Assembly: GCF_000428145.1 (NCBI RefSeq)
Contig: NZ_ATZJ01000027.1
Coordinates: 1 to 53,594, forward strand
Source of the DNA: Chitinilyticum litopenaei DSM 21440
Lineage (GTDB): Bacteria; Pseudomonadota; Gammaproteobacteria; Burkholderiales; Chitinibacteraceae
Direction of reading: 5' to 3'
DNA: 53,594 nt
The notes beneath the pieces were generated by a model. It had not been told where the DNA came from. It saw only the letters and a list, made by a program, of their open reading frames with translations, and did no database searches. Made by a program: the position numbers and the translations under genes. Below, piece after piece: positions 7,613 to 15,375 of the stretch; positions within the stretch are counted from its first letter, which is position 1; each line of letters starts with the position of its first letter.

Positions 7613-8608
7613 ATGAAGCGATTGCTGACCCCGGTATCCAGACTGCTCGACCGCATCGGCTTTGGCCCGCGCACGCCGGCACAGGGCGCCGATGCGCGCA
7701 TCCAGCAATTGCTGGCGCTGCTGCACAAGCAACGCTTCGGCGAACTGGAACAGTTGCTGCTGCGCCTGCCTGCGGATCTGCAGCACCCCGCCTATCTGGC
7801 CCTCGGCGAAGAGCTGAAACTGGTCGAAGACTGGGTGCTGCTGCAGGCCTCGCCGCCCGCGCTCCTGGCCGAGGCCGCCGCCCACCTGCACACGGCGCGC
7901 AGCCAGAGCAATGCGCTGGAGCAGCATGGCAGCCTGCAGGAGGCGGAACGCAGCCTGCGCAAGGCCCAGCAGCTTGATCCCGGCAATCCGGAACTGTTTT
8001 GCCTCGGCATCGTGGTCGGCAGCGAACAGGGCCTGGATCTGGCCACGCTGGAAGACCGCTGTACGGCGTTGCGCCGGCTGGCCTCCCGGCATTACTGGGG
8101 GCAGGTCGCCATGCTGGAAGCCTATGCGCGGCGCGGCACTGAGAGCCAGCTGTTCGAATTCGCCCGCAAGATGCAAAGACGCAGCCCGCGCGGCGATGGC
8201 CTGAACCTGCTGCCGGTGTATGCGCATTTGCTGCTCATGCGCGACATGAGCCTGACGCAACGCCTCGACTATGCCCGCCGTCCCGAAGTGCGCGAGGAAG
8301 TCCTGCGACTCTATCGCCGCTCGCTGGGCGCCAGCCAGTATGTGATCGGCCCGGCCACGCTGCACCAGCGCAATCGCTGCGCGGTGGCGCTGGCCTGCTG
8401 TGGCGCGAGCCGGCTGGCGCTGCGGGAAATCCGCCAGCTGCGCCAGCACGATCCGGCGCCGTGGGCGCTGCTGGCGCGCAACTGGCGCGAAGAAGGCAAT
8501 ACCGGCCACATCGTTGACCGCGTGGCCCGCGAACTGCACGGGCAGCGCCTGCGCCGGGAAGCCGGTGCAAGGCCCTCAGGCCAGATGGCCGAGACCGTGC
8601 CGGGCTAG
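7613..8608 (+). CDS. Uncharacterised alpha-helical, TPR-like protein
   Basis: 331 residues, rich in Leu, Ala, Arg and Gln, with short helical hairpins. The segment EAERSLRKAQQLDPGNPEL looks like a single TPR unit, so a helical-repeat scaffold is likely; I do not recognise the family. No signal peptide or membrane segment is seen. ATG at 7613 follows AAGGACAGGACC. It has its own unit after the FKBP terminator, and its 3' end overlaps the convergent maf gene by 33 bp. Codon use matches the neighbours, and the frame is long and uninterrupted, so it is a real gene. Function unknown. Confidence 0.75.
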   Translation: MKRLLTPVSRLLDRIGFGPRTPAQGADARIQQLLALLHKQRFGELEQLLLRLPADLQHPAYLALGEELKLVEDWVLLQASPPALLAEAAAHLHTARSQSNALEQHGSLQEAERSLRKAQQLDPGNPELFCLGIVVGSEQGLDLATLEDRCTALRRLASRHYWGQVAMLEAYARRGTESQLFEFARKMQRRSPRGDGLNLLPVYAHLLLMRDMSLTQRLDYARRPEVREEVLRLYRRSLGASQYVIGPATLHQRNRCAVALACCGASRLALREIRQLRQHDPAPWALLARNWREEGNTGHIVDRVARELHGQRLRREAGARPSGQMAETVPG

Positions 8609-9160
8609 CAGCTGTGCGGTTTCATGCACCGGCAGGCCCATCACGCCGGTAAAACTGCCGTCCATCCAGCTCACAAACAAACCTCCCCAGCCCTGGATGC
8701 CATAGGCGCCGGCCTTGTCCAGCGGCTCGCCGCTGGCGACATAGGCGGCGATCTGCGCATCGGTCAGCGGCATGAAGCGCACCGCACTCGTTGACAGCGT
8801 CACCTCGACCTCGCCGCCCACGCACAGCGCCACGGCGGTGAGCACCGCGTGCGTGCTGCCTGACAGGTCGCGCAGCATGGCCACGGCATCGGCCGCGTCG
8901 GCCGGTTTGCCGAGAATGCGCCCGTCATGCGCGACGGTGGTGTCGGCGCCGAGCACCGGCAGCGCCGGTTCGCCCGCCGCGCGCCAGCCGGCCAGCGCCT
9001 TCTCGCGCGCCAGCCGCAGCACATAGGCCTCGACGCCTTCGCCGGGCAGCGGCGTTTCGTCGATGTCGGCGCGGATGATGTCAAAGGTCACGCCCAGCTG
9101 CGCCAGCAGCTCGCGCCGGCGTGGGCTGCCGGAAGCCAGATAGAGTTGGGGTTGAGTCAT
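8576..9160 (-). CDS. maf: Maf-family nucleotide pyrophosphatase (YhdE-like)
   Basis: Hydrolyses non-canonical or pyrimidine nucleoside triphosphates to the monophosphate. 194 residues. Seen: the N-terminal phosphate-binding SGSPRRRELL, the catalytic-region VLGADTTV, ILGKPADAADAVAML, and DKAGAYGIQG. The wording of these motifs is closer to the dTTP/UTP-specific YhdE branch than to YceF, which is inference from memory of the families. I chose MTQPQLYLASGSPRR as start; 16 in-frame codons upstream run through the 9189 palindrome and look non-coding. It lies downstream of rlmH on the same strand, the usual rlmH-maf pairing, but a repeat separates them. Confidence 0.93.
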   Translation of the reverse strand: MTQPQLYLASGSPRRRELLAQLGVTFDIIRADIDETPLPGEGVEAYVLRLAREKALAGWRAAGEPALPVLGADTTVAHDGRILGKPADAADAVAMLRDLSGSTHAVLTAVALCVGGEVEVTLSTSAVRFMPLTDAQIAAYVASGEPLDKAGAYGIQGWGGLFVSWMDGSFTGVMGLPVHETAQLLARHGLGHLA

Positions 9161-9188
9161 GCCTGATTCGCCTTGCGAAGATGATGCA

Positions 9189-9243
9189 GGGTATATGGCC
9201 ACAGCCATTTCACTTGATTGGCCACCAGCTGATAGCCATACGG
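9189..9243. repeat. Dispersed palindrome (GGGTAT family), copy 2
   Basis: The left arm, GGGTATATGGCCACAGCC, is nearly identical to copy 1 at 929. The right arm (GGCCACC...ATAGCCATAC) is degenerate. It lies between rlmH and maf. Confidence 0.6.
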
Positions 9244-9247
9244 GTAT

Positions 9248-9718
9248 CTATTCGCGATGGTAGGGATGATTGTTCAGGATCGACACCGCGCGGTAGAGCT
9301 GCTCGGCCAGCAGCACGCGCACCATGCCGTGCGGCAGCGTCAGCGCGGAGAGCTGCAAGAGCTGGTCGGCGCGCTTCTTGACCTGCGGGTCCAGCCCGTC
9401 GGTACCGCCGATCACGAAGGCCACCGGCCGGCCGTCGCCATGCCAGCGCTTGACGTTATCGGCGAGCTGCATCGTCGTCCAGTTGGCGCCGCGCTCGTCG
9501 AGCGCCACCAGCCTGGCATCCTGCGGCACGGCGGCGAGAATGCGTTCGGCTTCCTCGGCCATCACCTGCTGCGGGGTTTTCGCCCCCACGCGCTTGTCGG
9601 GCTTGAGCTCGACGAGTTGCAGCGCGAATTCGCGCGGCATGCGCTTCACATACTCGGCAAAGCCGTCGGCGATCCAGCCCGGCATCTTGTGGCCGACGGC
9701 GATCAGGATGATCTTCAT
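9248..9718 (-). CDS. rlmH: 23S rRNA pseudouridine-1915 N3-methyltransferase
   Basis: SPOUT-class (trefoil-knot) methyltransferase that modifies pseudouridine 1915 in helix 69 of 23S rRNA on assembled ribosomes. 156 residues, against 155 in E. coli. Seen: the N-terminal MKIILIAVGHKMP, the SAM-binding knot FVIGGTDGLD, and the C-terminal LPHGMVRVLLAEQLYRAVSILNNHPYHRE, which is nearly invariant in the family. The ORF stays open for 53 codons upstream, but MKIILIAV is the family start. The usual upstream neighbour rsfS is absent; a terminator hairpin and the TolC-like gene lie there instead. Confidence 0.97.
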   Translation of the reverse strand: MKIILIAVGHKMPGWIADGFAEYVKRMPREFALQLVELKPDKRVGAKTPQQVMAEEAERILAAVPQDARLVALDERGANWTTMQLADNVKRWHGDGRPVAFVIGGTDGLDPQVKKRADQLLQLSALTLPHGMVRVLLAEQLYRAVSILNNHPYHRE

Positions 9719-9730
9719 GCGGGGTTCCTG

Positions 9731-9762
9731 AAAACACAACGCCCGGCGCGGGCCGGGCGTTG
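9731..9762 (-). terminator. Terminator of the TolC-like gene
   Basis: Stem CAACGCCCGGC (9737-9747) pairs with GCCGGGCGTTG (9752-9762). On the minus strand it is followed by TGTTTT. It lies between the TolC-family stop (9834) and rlmH. Confidence 0.8.
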
Positions 9763-9833
9763 CATTGTGCCAGAGTTGGCAAGGACTTGGCACCGGCCGC
9801 CAGCGCAGCCATGCCATCTGTGGCGACCCGCTG

Positions 9834-11639
9834 TCAGCGGCTGACTTCGCGCACGATCTTCCACAGATTCTGTTCACGCGCCAGCGTCAGCACCTTCTGT
9901 ACCTGGTCGCTGTAATTGTCGGCCTGGTAACGCTGGGTGAAACGCACCTCGACGGTATTGGCGTCGATCTTCTTCACCACCGGCTGCTCGACCTTGACGC
10001 TGATGCTGTTCGCCCTGGCGATGCGCTGCTGGCGCTGCTTTTCCCAGTCGGCGCGGCTGCCCTGTTCGGGCTTGAACTGGCTGCCATAGCTGGCCAGATA
10101 CTTGCCCGCATCGCGCGCCGACCAGGCGCTGGCCCAGGCGTTGACCGCATCGAGCACGGCCTTGTCGGCGACGTCGGCCACCGGCTTGACTTCGCCCTTC
10201 TCGGCCGCCTCGACCAGCGGATCCGGGCCGCGGGCCGGGCGCTCGGCCATCGCGGCAGCACGATCCAGCGTGACGGTTTCCGGAATCGGCACCGCGCAGC
10301 TCACCTCATCATCATTGGCTTCCAGGCCACCCAGATCGCTGTCGGGCGAGGTCTGCTCCAGCGGCGCCAGTTCCAGCGCCGGCAGCAGGCGGTTGCTCAC
10401 CGCCAGCACGCGTACCTGTGCGAACAGCTGCTCGTATTCGGAACGCACCACGCTGGCGCGGGCCAGGAACAATTCGTTTTCGCTGTCGAGCAGGTCGAGC
10501 AGCGAACGCTGGCCGATGTCGTACTGACGCTGGTAAGCCTCGCGCGCCTTGGCGGTCGACAGCGCGTGCTGCTCCTGATAGCGGCGCTGCTCGCTCAGGC
10601 GATGCACATCGTTCCAGGCAATCGCCACGGTCTGGCGCAAATCGCGGCAGGCCTTGTCGCGCTGCTCATAGGCGCCGTTGAGCAGTTGTGCGTGCTGGCT
10701 GACGCGCGCGCGATCAGCGCCACCGCTGAACAGGTTGTAATTCATGACCAGCTGGACGACGCCATCCTTGTAGTTGCCGTCGATGCCGTCACGATCCTGA
10801 TCCCAGCCCTGCGAGGCGCGCAGTTCCAGCTGCGGCCAGTAGCCACCCTTTTGCACTTCGGTCTTGGCACGGGCTGCGCGCAGATTGCTGACTGCAGCCA
10901 GGAAACCCGGGCTGCGCTTGAGCGCGGCCAGCAGTTCGTCGCGAGCGGGCAGCTTGCCCGACAAATCCGGCGCCGGCGCCATGTCCGCCGGCGGCGGGCT
11001 GCCCACGATGCGGGTAAAGCGCGTGCCGACATCCTGCAGATTGGCCTTTTCGGTCAGCCAGTTCGACTCGGCCAGCGCCAGACGGCCGGCGGCCTGCTCC
11101 AGATCGACACGGCGGCCGACCCCGGCCTTCACGCGCTCTTCGATCTGGTCGTACAGCTCGCGGTGCACGGCGTAATTGTTGCGCGCCAGCTCTTCGAGCT
11201 TGCGATAGCGCTGCACGTCGTAATAGGCGAGCGCGGCCTGCTGGGCGATGTCATCGCTGGCGGCCAGCAGTTCGTAATAGCGGGTCAGCTGGAAATAGCC
11301 CTGGCTGCGCACTTCGTTCTGGGCGGCGAAACCGTCGAACAGCAGCTGGCGCAGCTCAATGCTGGCGCCGGGATGACTGAAGGAATTACCGTCGGTACGC
11401 GGGCGACTCTGGCGCTCGCCGCCAACATAGCCCTGCAGGTTGACTTGCGGCAGATAGCGGCTGCGCGCCACATCGACCTGATCGCCTGCCGCCTTGTATT
11501 CGTACCAGCGCGCCTTGATTTCCGGGTTGCGCAAGACCGCCTGCTCGGTGGCGTCCTTGAGCGTGTACGCGTGCGCCGTGGCCAGCATGCTGCCGGTCAG
11601 GGCCATGATCATGGCCATTGTCAGCCGTTTTAGGGTCAT
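9834..11639 (-). CDS. TolC-family outer membrane secretion protein (LapE-like) with C-terminal NTF2-like domain
   Basis: 601 residues. Residues 1-24 form a Sec signal peptide ending AHA. About 25-430 is an outer-membrane efflux/type I secretion channel with two related halves (LKDATEQAVLRNPEIKA; QLELRASQGWDQDRDGIDGNYKDG; NYNLFSGGADRARVSQ; YQRQYDIGQRSLLDLLDSENELF). A Pro/Glu-rich linker of about 70 residues follows. The last roughly 110 residues (DAVNAWASAWSARDAGKYL to NLWKIVREV) look like an NTF2/SnoaL-type fold, which normal TolC proteins lack. It is divergent from lapG-lapD, which control release of a surface adhesin, so it is probably the outer-membrane channel for that adhesin. The adhesin and inner-membrane partners are not in the window. 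Confidence 0.88.
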   Translation of the reverse strand: MTLKRLTMAMIMALTGSMLATAHAYTLKDATEQAVLRNPEIKARWYEYKAAGDQVDVARSRYLPQVNLQGYVGGERQSRPRTDGNSFSHPGASIELRQLLFDGFAAQNEVRSQGYFQLTRYYELLAASDDIAQQAALAYYDVQRYRKLEELARNNYAVHRELYDQIEERVKAGVGRRVDLEQAAGRLALAESNWLTEKANLQDVGTRFTRIVGSPPPADMAPAPDLSGKLPARDELLAALKRSPGFLAAVSNLRAARAKTEVQKGGYWPQLELRASQGWDQDRDGIDGNYKDGVVQLVMNYNLFSGGADRARVSQHAQLLNGAYEQRDKACRDLRQTVAIAWNDVHRLSEQRRYQEQHALSTAKAREAYQRQYDIGQRSLLDLLDSENELFLARASVVRSEYEQLFAQVRVLAVSNRLLPALELAPLEQTSPDSDLGGLEANDDEVSCAVPIPETVTLDRAAAMAERPARGPDPLVEAAEKGEVKPVADVADKAVLDAVNAWASAWSARDAGKYLASYGSQFKPEQGSRADWEKQRQQRIARANSISVKVEQPVVKKIDANTVEVRFTQRYQADNYSDQVQKVLTLAREQNLWKIVREVSR

Positions 11640-11870
11640 TTCCGTGCTACTCCAGTCAGTAATAAGTAATCTTGTCTCGTCAGACTATTGCGCGCAGGTC
11701 TGGGCTCTTGCTATATATCGGATGCGCCAGAGTAGCTGGTGGCGCCCCAAGGGCAGTCCAGCCTTATTCCGCAGGCATTCTACATTCCCTCAGGGGTTTT
11801 CGGAAAATTCGGGATTTTCTTGACCGCTTTCGGCAAATTGCTGCCGTTTCCTTCATTTATGGGATAATTC

Positions 11871-12557
11871 TTGCGCGTTCACCTGTCCGGGCGGCCAGTC
11901 GGGCCACTCCTTCTTGCCGCAGCCCTGCTGCTGGGCGCGCTGGCCCTGCTGGGCAGCGCCGCAGGCTGGGACAATGAACGCATCGGCAAGCTGATGGCCC
12001 AGCGCCATGGCAATCAGGCCGCGCGCAGCTTCGACGAGCTCGACCGCGTCATCAGCGCCAGCCGCACTCTCGCGGACGCCGACAAGCTCAAGCGCATCAA
12101 CGAATTCCTCAACCGCAAGCTGCGTTTCGACGACGATGACAAGCTCTGGGGCCAGGCGGATTACTGGGCCTCGCTGGGCGAGACGCTGGCCAAGGGCGCC
12201 GGCGACTGCGAGGATTTCGTCATTGCCAAATTCGTCAGCCTGCGCGAGGCGGGCATTGCCCCGGAAAAACTGCGGCTGACCTACGTCAAGGCCCGCATCG
12301 GCGGCGCCAACAGCAGCGTCACCCAGGCACACATGGTGCTGGCCTACTACGCAAACCCGGAAGCCGAGCCGCTGATTCTCGATAACCTGCTGACCGACAT
12401 CAAGCCGGCCAGCGCCCGCCCGGACCTCAATCCGGTGTTCAGCTTCAACAGCGAGGGCATTTTCACAGGCGGCGCCAAGCGTCCTTCCGCCGGTGTTGAT
12501 CGCCTGTCGCGCTGGAAAGACCTGCTGCTCAAGCTGCAGGCCGAAGGCATTGATTAG
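11871..12557 (+). CDS. lapG: Periplasmic cysteine protease LapG (transglutaminase-like, DUF920)
   Basis: 228 residues. A hydrophobic N-terminal stretch (LLLAAALLLGALALLGSAAG) exports it. The catalytic triad is visible as C113 (GAGDCEDF), H154 (TQAHMVL) and D170 (LILDNL). The acidic residues beside the cysteine fit the calcium site known in LapG. The family cleaves the N-terminal retention module of LapA-type adhesins and so detaches biofilm cells when c-di-GMP is low. The only workable start is TTG at 11871. A GATAAT box ends 2 bp before it, which would make the transcript nearly leaderless if it is the -10; that is uncertain. lapD starts 9 bp after the stop. Confidence 0.9.
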   Translation: MRVHLSGRPVGPLLLAAALLLGALALLGSAAGWDNERIGKLMAQRHGNQAARSFDELDRVISASRTLADADKLKRINEFLNRKLRFDDDDKLWGQADYWASLGETLAKGAGDCEDFVIAKFVSLREAGIAPEKLRLTYVKARIGGANSSVTQAHMVLAYYANPEAEPLILDNLLTDIKPASARPDLNPVFSFNSEGIFTGGAKRPSAGVDRLSRWKDLLLKLQAEGID

Positions 12558-12566
12558 GAAACGCCC

Positions 12567-14465
12567 ATGTCGATTTACCGCCAACTCTGGCTTGTCATCG
12601 CCACCCTCATGGCCATCATGTTCATCGGCTGCTTTGCCCTGAACCTGCATACCGCGCGCGGCTATCTGGAACAGCAGCTCTACACGCAGAGCAATGACAG
12701 CGCGGCCGCCCTGGCGCTGACCATGTCGCAGAACACCGACCCGGTGTCCGACGAGCTGCTGATCAGCGCCCTGTTCGACAGCGGGCATTTCCAGCGCATC
12801 ACGCATCTGGACGCGCGCGGCAAGGTCGTGCTCGAGCGCACCAGCAGCACCCCGCCCGACCGCGTGCCGGAGTGGTTCATCCGCCTGCTGCCCATCACGC
12901 CGCAATCGGGCAAGGCCCAGGTCACCCATGGCTGGAAACAGGCCGGATCGGTAGTCGTGGAGGCGCACACCCGCTTTGCCTATGTGTCGCTGTGGAAAGG
13001 CTTCATCAGCCTGCTGCTGTGGATGCTCGCCGGCGGCATCGCCATCGGCCTGCTGGCGACGCTGTTCCTGAAATGGCTGAAAAAGCCGATCAGCCAGATG
13101 GTCGATCAGGCACAGGCCATCACCGAGCGCCGCTTCATCACCATCCCCGAGCCCCGCACCAAGGAGCTGCGCACGGTGATCCGCGCAATGAACGCCATGG
13201 TGCTGCGCGTCAAGGCCATGTTCGACGAACAGGCCGAGCGCATCCAGCAGCTGCGCCAGGATGCCAACCGCGACCACACCACGGGCCTGGCCAACCGCGC
13301 CTACCTGATGGGACGCCTGGCCAGCACGCTCAGCGACCATGACGCGCCGCCGCAGGGCAGCCTGCTGCTGATCCGCCTGCACGACCTGGCCGGCATCAAT
13401 CGCGAGCTGGGCCGCCAGGCCACCGATCGCTTGCTGGCACGCCTTGCCGAGCAGCTGGCCAGCATCAGCAGCGGCAATCCGGACTGGCTGGCCGCGCGCC
13501 TCAACGGCGCCGATTTTGCGCTACTGGCGCCGGAACTCGACGCTGCCGACAGCCTGGCCGCGCAACTGCTGGCCGCGCTGGCGCCGCTGGCCGCCCGCCC
13601 CTGGCTGGTGAATATCGGCCACAGCAATTATCAGCATGATGAAAACCCGGCCCAGGTGCTGGCGCGCACGGATGCGGCACTGGCGCGCGCCGAGCAGCAG
13701 CAGGCCAACGCCTGCGCCGGCGACCAGCAGGGCTGCAGCCAGCAGGCCAGCGGGCAGTGGGAAGCCCAGCTGCGCCGCGCCATCGCCGACGGCAGCTTCG
13801 AGCTGATGAGCTACCCGGTGCTGCGCATGGACGGCCAGCTGCTGCACCACGAAATGCTGCTGCGCATGCTCAATCCGGGCGGCGGCCCGCTGCTGGCGGC
13901 CGGGCAGTTCATGCCCTACGCCAGCCGCTACAACCTGCTGCCGCAACTCGACCTGATCGCGGTACGCCTCACGCTGGCCCGGCTGGCCGACAGCAAGGAC
14001 GCCATGGCGGTCAATCTGGCGCCGCAATCGGTGCGCAATCCGCAATTCCGCCAGGAACTGGTGCGTCTGCTGGAACTGGCCGGGCCGCTGGCGCGCCGCC
14101 TGTGGCTGGAAGTGTCGGAGAACGGCCTGACACTGGAGCTGGATTCCTTTGCCACCTTTGCCGCCGAAGTCAGCCGCTATGGCTGCCAGGTCGGCATCGA
14201 GCATTTCGGCCGCCAGTTTGGCAGCATGCCCAGGCTGTATGACCTGCCGCTGGCCTTCCTGAAGATCGACGGCAGCTTCATCCACGAAATCGACCAGCAC
14301 CCTGGCAATCAGCACATGGTGCAGGCCATGGTCGGAATTGCCCGCAGCCTCGGCATCCTCACGATTGCCGAACAGGTCCGCAGCGACGGCGAATGGCGAC
14401 GACTGCAGGAGCTGGGCCTGGATGGCGCCACCGGCCCGGCAGCCGGCGCGCGGCAGTCAGCATAA
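12567..14465 (+). CDS. lapD: Inner-membrane c-di-GMP receptor LapD (degenerate GGDEF-EAL)
   Basis: 632 residues. TM1 is about 8-27. The periplasmic LapD/MoxY-type domain is about 28-142 and contains the PEWF region known to contact LapG. TM2 is about 145-168, HAMP 169-225, degenerate GGDEF (NGADF at 313-317) and degenerate EAL (EML at 429-431). Loss of both catalytic motifs means it should bind rather than make or degrade c-di-GMP. In known systems bound LapD sequesters LapG and so keeps the adhesin on the surface. It follows lapG by 9 bp, one operon. The C-terminus departs from the usual DGVTGP tail after GATGP, with ten odd residues running to the stop, next to a repeat. Confidence 0.93.
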   Translation: MSIYRQLWLVIATLMAIMFIGCFALNLHTARGYLEQQLYTQSNDSAAALALTMSQNTDPVSDELLISALFDSGHFQRITHLDARGKVVLERTSSTPPDRVPEWFIRLLPITPQSGKAQVTHGWKQAGSVVVEAHTRFAYVSLWKGFISLLLWMLAGGIAIGLLATLFLKWLKKPISQMVDQAQAITERRFITIPEPRTKELRTVIRAMNAMVLRVKAMFDEQAERIQQLRQDANRDHTTGLANRAYLMGRLASTLSDHDAPPQGSLLLIRLHDLAGINRELGRQATDRLLARLAEQLASISSGNPDWLAARLNGADFALLAPELDAADSLAAQLLAALAPLAARPWLVNIGHSNYQHDENPAQVLARTDAALARAEQQQANACAGDQQGCSQQASGQWEAQLRRAIADGSFELMSYPVLRMDGQLLHHEMLLRMLNPGGGPLLAAGQFMPYASRYNLLPQLDLIAVRLTLARLADSKDAMAVNLAPQSVRNPQFRQELVRLLELAGPLARRLWLEVSENGLTLELDSFATFAAEVSRYGCQVGIEHFGRQFGSMPRLYDLPLAFLKIDGSFIHEIDQHPGNQHMVQAMVGIARSLGILTIAEQVRSDGEWRRLQELGLDGATGPAAGARQSA

Positions 14466-14466
14466 A

Positions 14467-14514
14467 GGTATACCCCTGCAGCCAAACCAAGCATTGGGCC
14501 ACAAGCAGATACCC
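14467..14514. repeat. Dispersed palindrome (GGGTAT family), copy 3
   Basis: GGTATACCCCTGCAGCC at the left, and GGGCCACAAGCAGATACCCC at the right. It lies directly after the lapD stop codon. Confidence 0.6.
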
Positions 14515-14525
14515 CATGCACATGC

Positions 14526-14869
14526 AAACCGGTTCCTGATTATGTCTCTGCTTCAGGAAGCCTGAGCAACAAAGGCGCTGATTAGCACGCTCTGCCCTGA
14601 AAGCCGCTGAGAAGCGCAGGTTTTCCGGGATCAGGCGCGGGACGTGTTTGAGGCCCGCAGGGCCGAGTTGTCCCGCGCCCCCGGAAAAACGAGCATCGCA
14701 AGGCACCCCGCGCAGCGGGGCGGCTGACCGGGCGCGCCTTGGGGGTGTCGGGGGGCTTGGCAAGACAAGCCCCCTGACGTGCCGCCGGGCACCCCCGGCA
14801 TCAAAACACCGCGCCGCAGGCGCTGAAAACCTTGCTTCCTGAAGGAAAGACATAATCAGGAACCGGTTT
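14526..14869. mobile_element. 344-bp TIR-bounded, highly structured non-coding element (copy 1, complete)
   Basis: Terminal inverted repeats of 36 bp match at 34 positions. The outer 22 (AAACCGGTTCCTGATTATGT plus CT) are perfect. The interior has no credible gene. It folds into nested stems: GCGCGGGAC (14635-14643) with GTCCCGCGC (14670-14678) enclosing GGCCC-GCA-GGGCC, then CCCCGC-GCA-GCGGGG, then GGGGGTG...CACCCCC enclosing GGGGGCTTG...CAAGCCCCC. A diverged copy in the same orientation is at 38973-39360. I see no clear target-site duplication. It may be a non-autonomous transposable element or a structured RNA carried by one. Confidence 0.75.
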
Positions 14870-14913
14870 AGTACAGGGGCGACTCGGTCGTCCCGCTGCC
14901 GGTGGCAGCCGCA

Positions 14914-14944
14914 AAGAAAAAAGCCCAGTCTGACGACTGGGCTT
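14914..14944 (-). terminator. Terminator of the tRNA-Lys operon
   Basis: Stem AAGCCCAGTC with GACTGGGCTT around TGAC (14921-14944). On the minus strand it is followed by TTTTTTC, just past the last tRNA. Confidence 0.9.
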
Positions 14945-14949
14945 CTTAT

Positions 14950-15025
14950 TGGTGGGTTGTCACAGGCTCGAACTGTGGACCTACGGATTAAGAGTCCGCT
15001 GCTCTACCAACTGAGCTAACAACCC
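14950..15025 (-). tRNA. tRNA-Lys (anticodon CTT), copy 1
   Basis: 76 nt on the minus strand with encoded CCA. The acceptor stem GGGTTGT pairs with ACAACCC. The anticodon loop CTCTTAA gives CTT, reading AAG. The T-loop TTCGAGC is normal. It is identical along its visible length to the next copy, which is 37 bp away. Confidence 0.97.
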
Positions 15026-15062
15026 GAAGACACCCCGGAATCCGGTGCGCCTTGCAAGGGGG

Positions 15063-15138
15063 TGGTGGGTTGTCACAGGCTCGAACTGTGGACCTACGGA
15101 TTAAGAGTCCGCTGCTCTACCAACTGAGCTAACAACCC
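15063..15138 (-). tRNA. tRNA-Lys (anticodon CTT), copy 2
   Basis: Same 76-nt sequence and structure as the copy at 14950, with encoded CCA and loop CTCTTAA. The two arose by tandem duplication. Confidence 0.97.
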
Positions 15139-15149
15139 ATTCTGGAATT

Positions 15150-15224
15150 TGGTGGGTCGGGTGGGGGTCGAACCCACGGCCAACGGATTAAAAGTCCGCT
15201 GCTCTACCACTGAGCTACCGACCC
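15150..15224 (-). tRNA. tRNA-Lys (anticodon TTT)
   Basis: 75 nt with encoded CCA. The acceptor stem GGGTCGG pairs with CCGACCC. The anticodon loop CTTTTAA gives TTT, reading AAA (and AAG). It is the first tRNA of the three-gene transcript, closest to the promoter. Confidence 0.97.
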
Positions 15225-15242
15225 GTTTTCCAGAGAGGCTGG

Positions 15243-15271
15243 ATTATTCAGTCTTCACCGCCGGGTGTCAA
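15243..15271 (-). promoter_or_regulatory. Sigma-70 promoter of the tRNA-Lys operon
   Basis: On the minus strand TTGACA (15266-15271), a 17-bp spacer and AATAAT (15243-15248). It lies about 19 bp upstream of the first tRNA. A perfect -35 with optimal spacing suits stable-RNA expression. Confidence 0.85.
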
Positions 15272-15375
15272 GCCCCTTTTTCGCCATCCGGGATTTGTCA
15301 CACAGACATCGCCGGGCCTCTTCCCGTAAACTCGCGACCATCCTGTCTCACACACCCTGTTTACGGAGCTTGATC

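Noticed and set aside
14359..14853. Minus-strand frame of 164 codons across the lapD end and the 344-bp element
   Set aside because: The Arg/Pro/Ala-rich translation follows hairpin sequence; the second copy of the element breaks the frame, so it is not a conserved protein.
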